From: Bacillota bacterium
GTDB lineage: Bacteria; Bacillota; Clostridia; Acetivibrionales; DSM-1351
Assembly: GCA_023392075.1 (NCBI GenBank)
Contig: JAEVZU010000308.1
Span: 1 to 7,080 of the forward strand
DNA length: 7,080 nt
Direction: 5' to 3'
A program made the translations under genes and the position numbers. Below, in pieces: positions 6,200 through 7,080 of this stretch (positions are counted from its first letter, which is position 1; every line of letters begins with the position of its first letter). A model generated the notes under the pieces. The model was not told where the DNA came from. It was given only the letters and a program-made list of their open reading frames with translations, and did not search any database.

Positions 6200-6604
6200 A
6201 TGGTGATTAACAGTAATTTTCCAAACAGGATAATTAATTCGCCTTTAACACCCGGCAGAATTCAGACAAACGGTGTAAAAAATAACAATACCGCTAATGT
6301 GAACGGAGTTGGTTTTGAAAATATCCTGCAGCAGGCAATAGACAAGACTACGGGAGTAAAATTTTCAAAACATGCTGAGATGAGAATGCAGGCCAGAAAT
6401 ATTGATTTGACACAGACTCAAAAGGACAAGATAAACAACGCAGTCTCCATGGCTCAGCAAAAAGGCGTAAAAGATTCGTTGGTAATACTGGACAATATGG
6501 CTTTTGTGGTTAATGTACCAAGCAAAACTGTCATTACTGCAGTAAACAACAATGAATTGAAGGAAAATGTTTTTACAAATATCGACGGTGCAATTTTTGC
6601 ATAA
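6200..6604 (+). CDS. Small flagellar-operon protein of the family found between flgD and flgE (TIGR02530-type)
   Basis: A 134-residue protein with AAGGTGAG (6190-6197) just before ATG 6200; GTG 6203, the second codon, is an alternative start with slightly better spacing. Residues 1-35 are Asn-rich and probably disordered. Residues about 39-134 form a compact conserved part: F-S-K-H-A-E-M-R-M-Q-A-R-N-I (55-68), D-L-T-Q-T-Q-K-D-K-I (69-78), G-V-K-D-S-L-V-I (89-96), A-F-V-V-N-V (101-106), K-T-V-I-T-A-V (109-115) and E-N-V-F-T-N-I-D-G-A (122-131). I recognise this pattern as the uncharacterised flagellar operon protein family that sits between flgD and flgE in many Firmicutes and some Proteobacteria. 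There is no signal peptide or membrane helix. Its function is not known to me; a hook-assembly helper or regulator is inferred only from position. Confidence 0.8.
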   Translation: MVINSNFPNRIINSPLTPGRIQTNGVKNNNTANVNGVGFENILQQAIDKTTGVKFSKHAEMRMQARNIDLTQTQKDKINNAVSMAQQKGVKDSLVILDNMAFVVNVPSKTVITAVNNNELKENVFTNIDGAIFA

Positions 6605-6697
6605 CAACTAATCAGCTGGACCCTGAGGGGAAGCTGAACAGGGTTCCCGAATGACGGACGGAACCCGGGATAACCTAAAATAGGGGGTCATTTAATT
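6605..6697 (+). promoter_or_regulatory. Structured 93-nt leader of flgE with competing stems
   Basis: This is the longest gap in the window. Stem C pairs TCAGCT (6612-6617) with AGCTGA (6632-6637), with CCC/GGG inside. Stem A pairs 6618-6625 with 6639-6646 (8 pairs, one G-U). Stem B pairs GGGTTCC (6641-6647) with GGAACCC (6660-6666) around a 12-nt loop. A cannot coexist with either B or C, so the leader has two alternative folds: C plus B, or A. A small CCTA-AAA-TAGG hairpin (6674-6684) covers the left part of the Shine-Dalgarno site AGGGGGT (6682-6688), which lies 9 nt before ATG 6698. There is no T-run, so no intrinsic terminator. The pairings are seen in the sequence; regulation is inference. 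Confidence 0.45.
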
Positions 6698-7080
6698 ATG
6701 ATGAGATCTATGTTTTCTGGTGTGTCCGGACTAAGAGCACACCAGACAAGAATGGACGTTATCGGTAATAACGTCGCCAATGTAAACACAGTTGGTTTTA
6801 AGTCGGGCAGAGTAACTTTCCAGGAAGTGTTCAACCAGACTTTAAGAGGTGCTGGTGCACCTGACGCAGCTCTGGGCAGAGGAGGTACCAACCCGATGCA
6901 AATCGGTCTTGGTACAGGTGTTGGAGCTATTGACACAATGATGACAAGAGGAAGCTCACAGAGAACCGACAATCCAACCGACCTGTCAATTGAAGGCGAA
7001 GGCTTCTTTATTGTAAAAGGCTCAAATGCCGATACCTTTAAGTTTACAAGAGCAGGCAACTTCGGTCTTGACAAGCTGGG
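6698..7080 (+). CDS. flgE: Flagellar hook protein FlgE, N-terminal part (runs off the window)
   Basis: The frame is open from ATG 6698 to the window edge (127 codons plus two bases) with no stop. FlgE polymerises into the hook, the universal joint between rod and filament, after export by the FliH/FliI/FliJ system. The N-terminus M-M-R-S-M-F-S-G-V-S-G-L (1-12) and D-V-I-G-N-N-V-A-N-V-N-T-V-G-F-K (20-35) match the flagellar rod/hook N-terminal motif. Next come R-G-S-S-Q-R-T-D-N-P-T-D-L-S-I (84-98) and G-E-G-F-F-I-V-K-G (100-108), the start of the FlgE/F/G core. FlgF and FlgG share these motifs, but the place after flgD and the small operon protein favours FlgE. ATG 6698 is chosen over the adjacent ATG 6701 because of the AGGGGGT site 9 nt upstream. 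Confidence 0.93.
   Translation, partial: MMRSMFSGVSGLRAHQTRMDVIGNNVANVNTVGFKSGRVTFQEVFNQTLRGAGAPDAALGRGGTNPMQIGLGTGVGAIDTMMTRGSSQRTDNPTDLSIEGEGFFIVKGSNADTFKFTRAGNFGLDKL
6716..6746 (+). promoter_or_regulatory. Perfect 9-bp inverted repeat in the first codons of flgE
   Basis: TCTGGTGTG (6716-6724) pairs perfectly with CACACCAGA (6738-6746); a U-G pair (6725/6737) can extend it inward. The remaining loop at 6726-6736 carries a GGA at 6728-6730. It covers codons 7-17, starting 18 nt after the first base of the start codon. It overlaps strongly conserved protein sequence, so part of it may be forced by the amino acids. A role in translation control is inference. Confidence 0.4.

Noticed and set aside
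6641..6666. GC-rich hairpin before flgE as an intrinsic terminator
   Set aside because: No T-run follows the stem and flgE must be transcribed from upstream or from an unidentified promoter; a 12-nt loop is also long for a terminator.
6651..6681. ATGACG and TAAAAT upstream of flgE as a sigma-A promoter
   Set aside because: The -10 is reasonable but the -35 matches only 4 of 6 and the spacer is 19 nt; the region is better explained as an RNA leader within the operon.
6688..7074. Open frame of 128 codons on the - strand opposite flgE
   Set aside because: It is the antisense of the unmistakable FlgE N-terminus; the composition is Pro/Leu/Ser-rich as expected of a shadow frame.
1..7080. Search for a mobile element, defence island, CRISPR array, tRNA or wholly new gene system
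   Set aside because: Every gene but one has a clear flagellar assignment in conserved order and the remaining one belongs to a family typical of this locus. I see no direct repeats, transposase, integrase or atypical composition.

Overview
The window is an internal piece of a flagellar (fla/che-type) operon, with every gene on the + strand. Gene content and order (fliG-fliH-fliI-fliJ-ylxF/motE-like-fliK-flgD-small flagellar-operon protein-flgE) match the classical Firmicutes arrangement. Moderately low GC, strong AGGAGG-type Shine-Dalgarno sites, TTG/GTG starts and the protein flavour point to an anaerobic Clostridia member, perhaps a Ruminiclostridium/Acetivibrio-like organism. That genus-level guess is inference; no marker gene is present to settle it.

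Layout. Positions 1-111 hold the last 36 codons of fliG (rotor/switch). fliH (104-886), fliI (935-2239) and fliJ (2324-2785) encode the soluble ATPase complex of the flagellar type III export apparatus. A single-pass membrane protein with a coiled coil and an MgtE-N-like C-terminus (2775-3641, ylxF position) follows. fliK (3720-5282, hook-length control) and flgD (5299-6186, hook cap) come next, then a 134-residue protein of the uncharacterised family usually found between flgD and flgE (6200-6604). The window ends inside flgE (6698 onward, hook protein). Together these genes cover export energisation, hook capping, hook polymerisation and hook-length/substrate switching, so the segment is essentially a hook-assembly cassette.

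Genes are tightly packed: 8-11 bp overlaps at fliG/fliH and fliJ/ylxF, 13-16 bp gaps around flgD, and four longer gaps of 48-93 bp. For fliI, fliJ and fliK the longest open frame begins upstream of a clear Shine-Dalgarno site, so I placed the starts downstream of that site (GTG 935, ATG 2324, ATG 3720).

I see no mobile element, CRISPR array, RNA gene, defence system or transferred island, and no wholly new system. The most interesting signals are small. They are a flgE leader with mutually exclusive stems and GGA-bearing hairpin loops on both sides of the start codon; intercistronic hairpins after fliH and after ylxF; three regularly spaced IGK-type modules in FlgD; a helical module inside FliK; and an HA-x2-R-x3-R motif in the unnamed small protein. 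There is no gene-free stretch longer than 93 bp.
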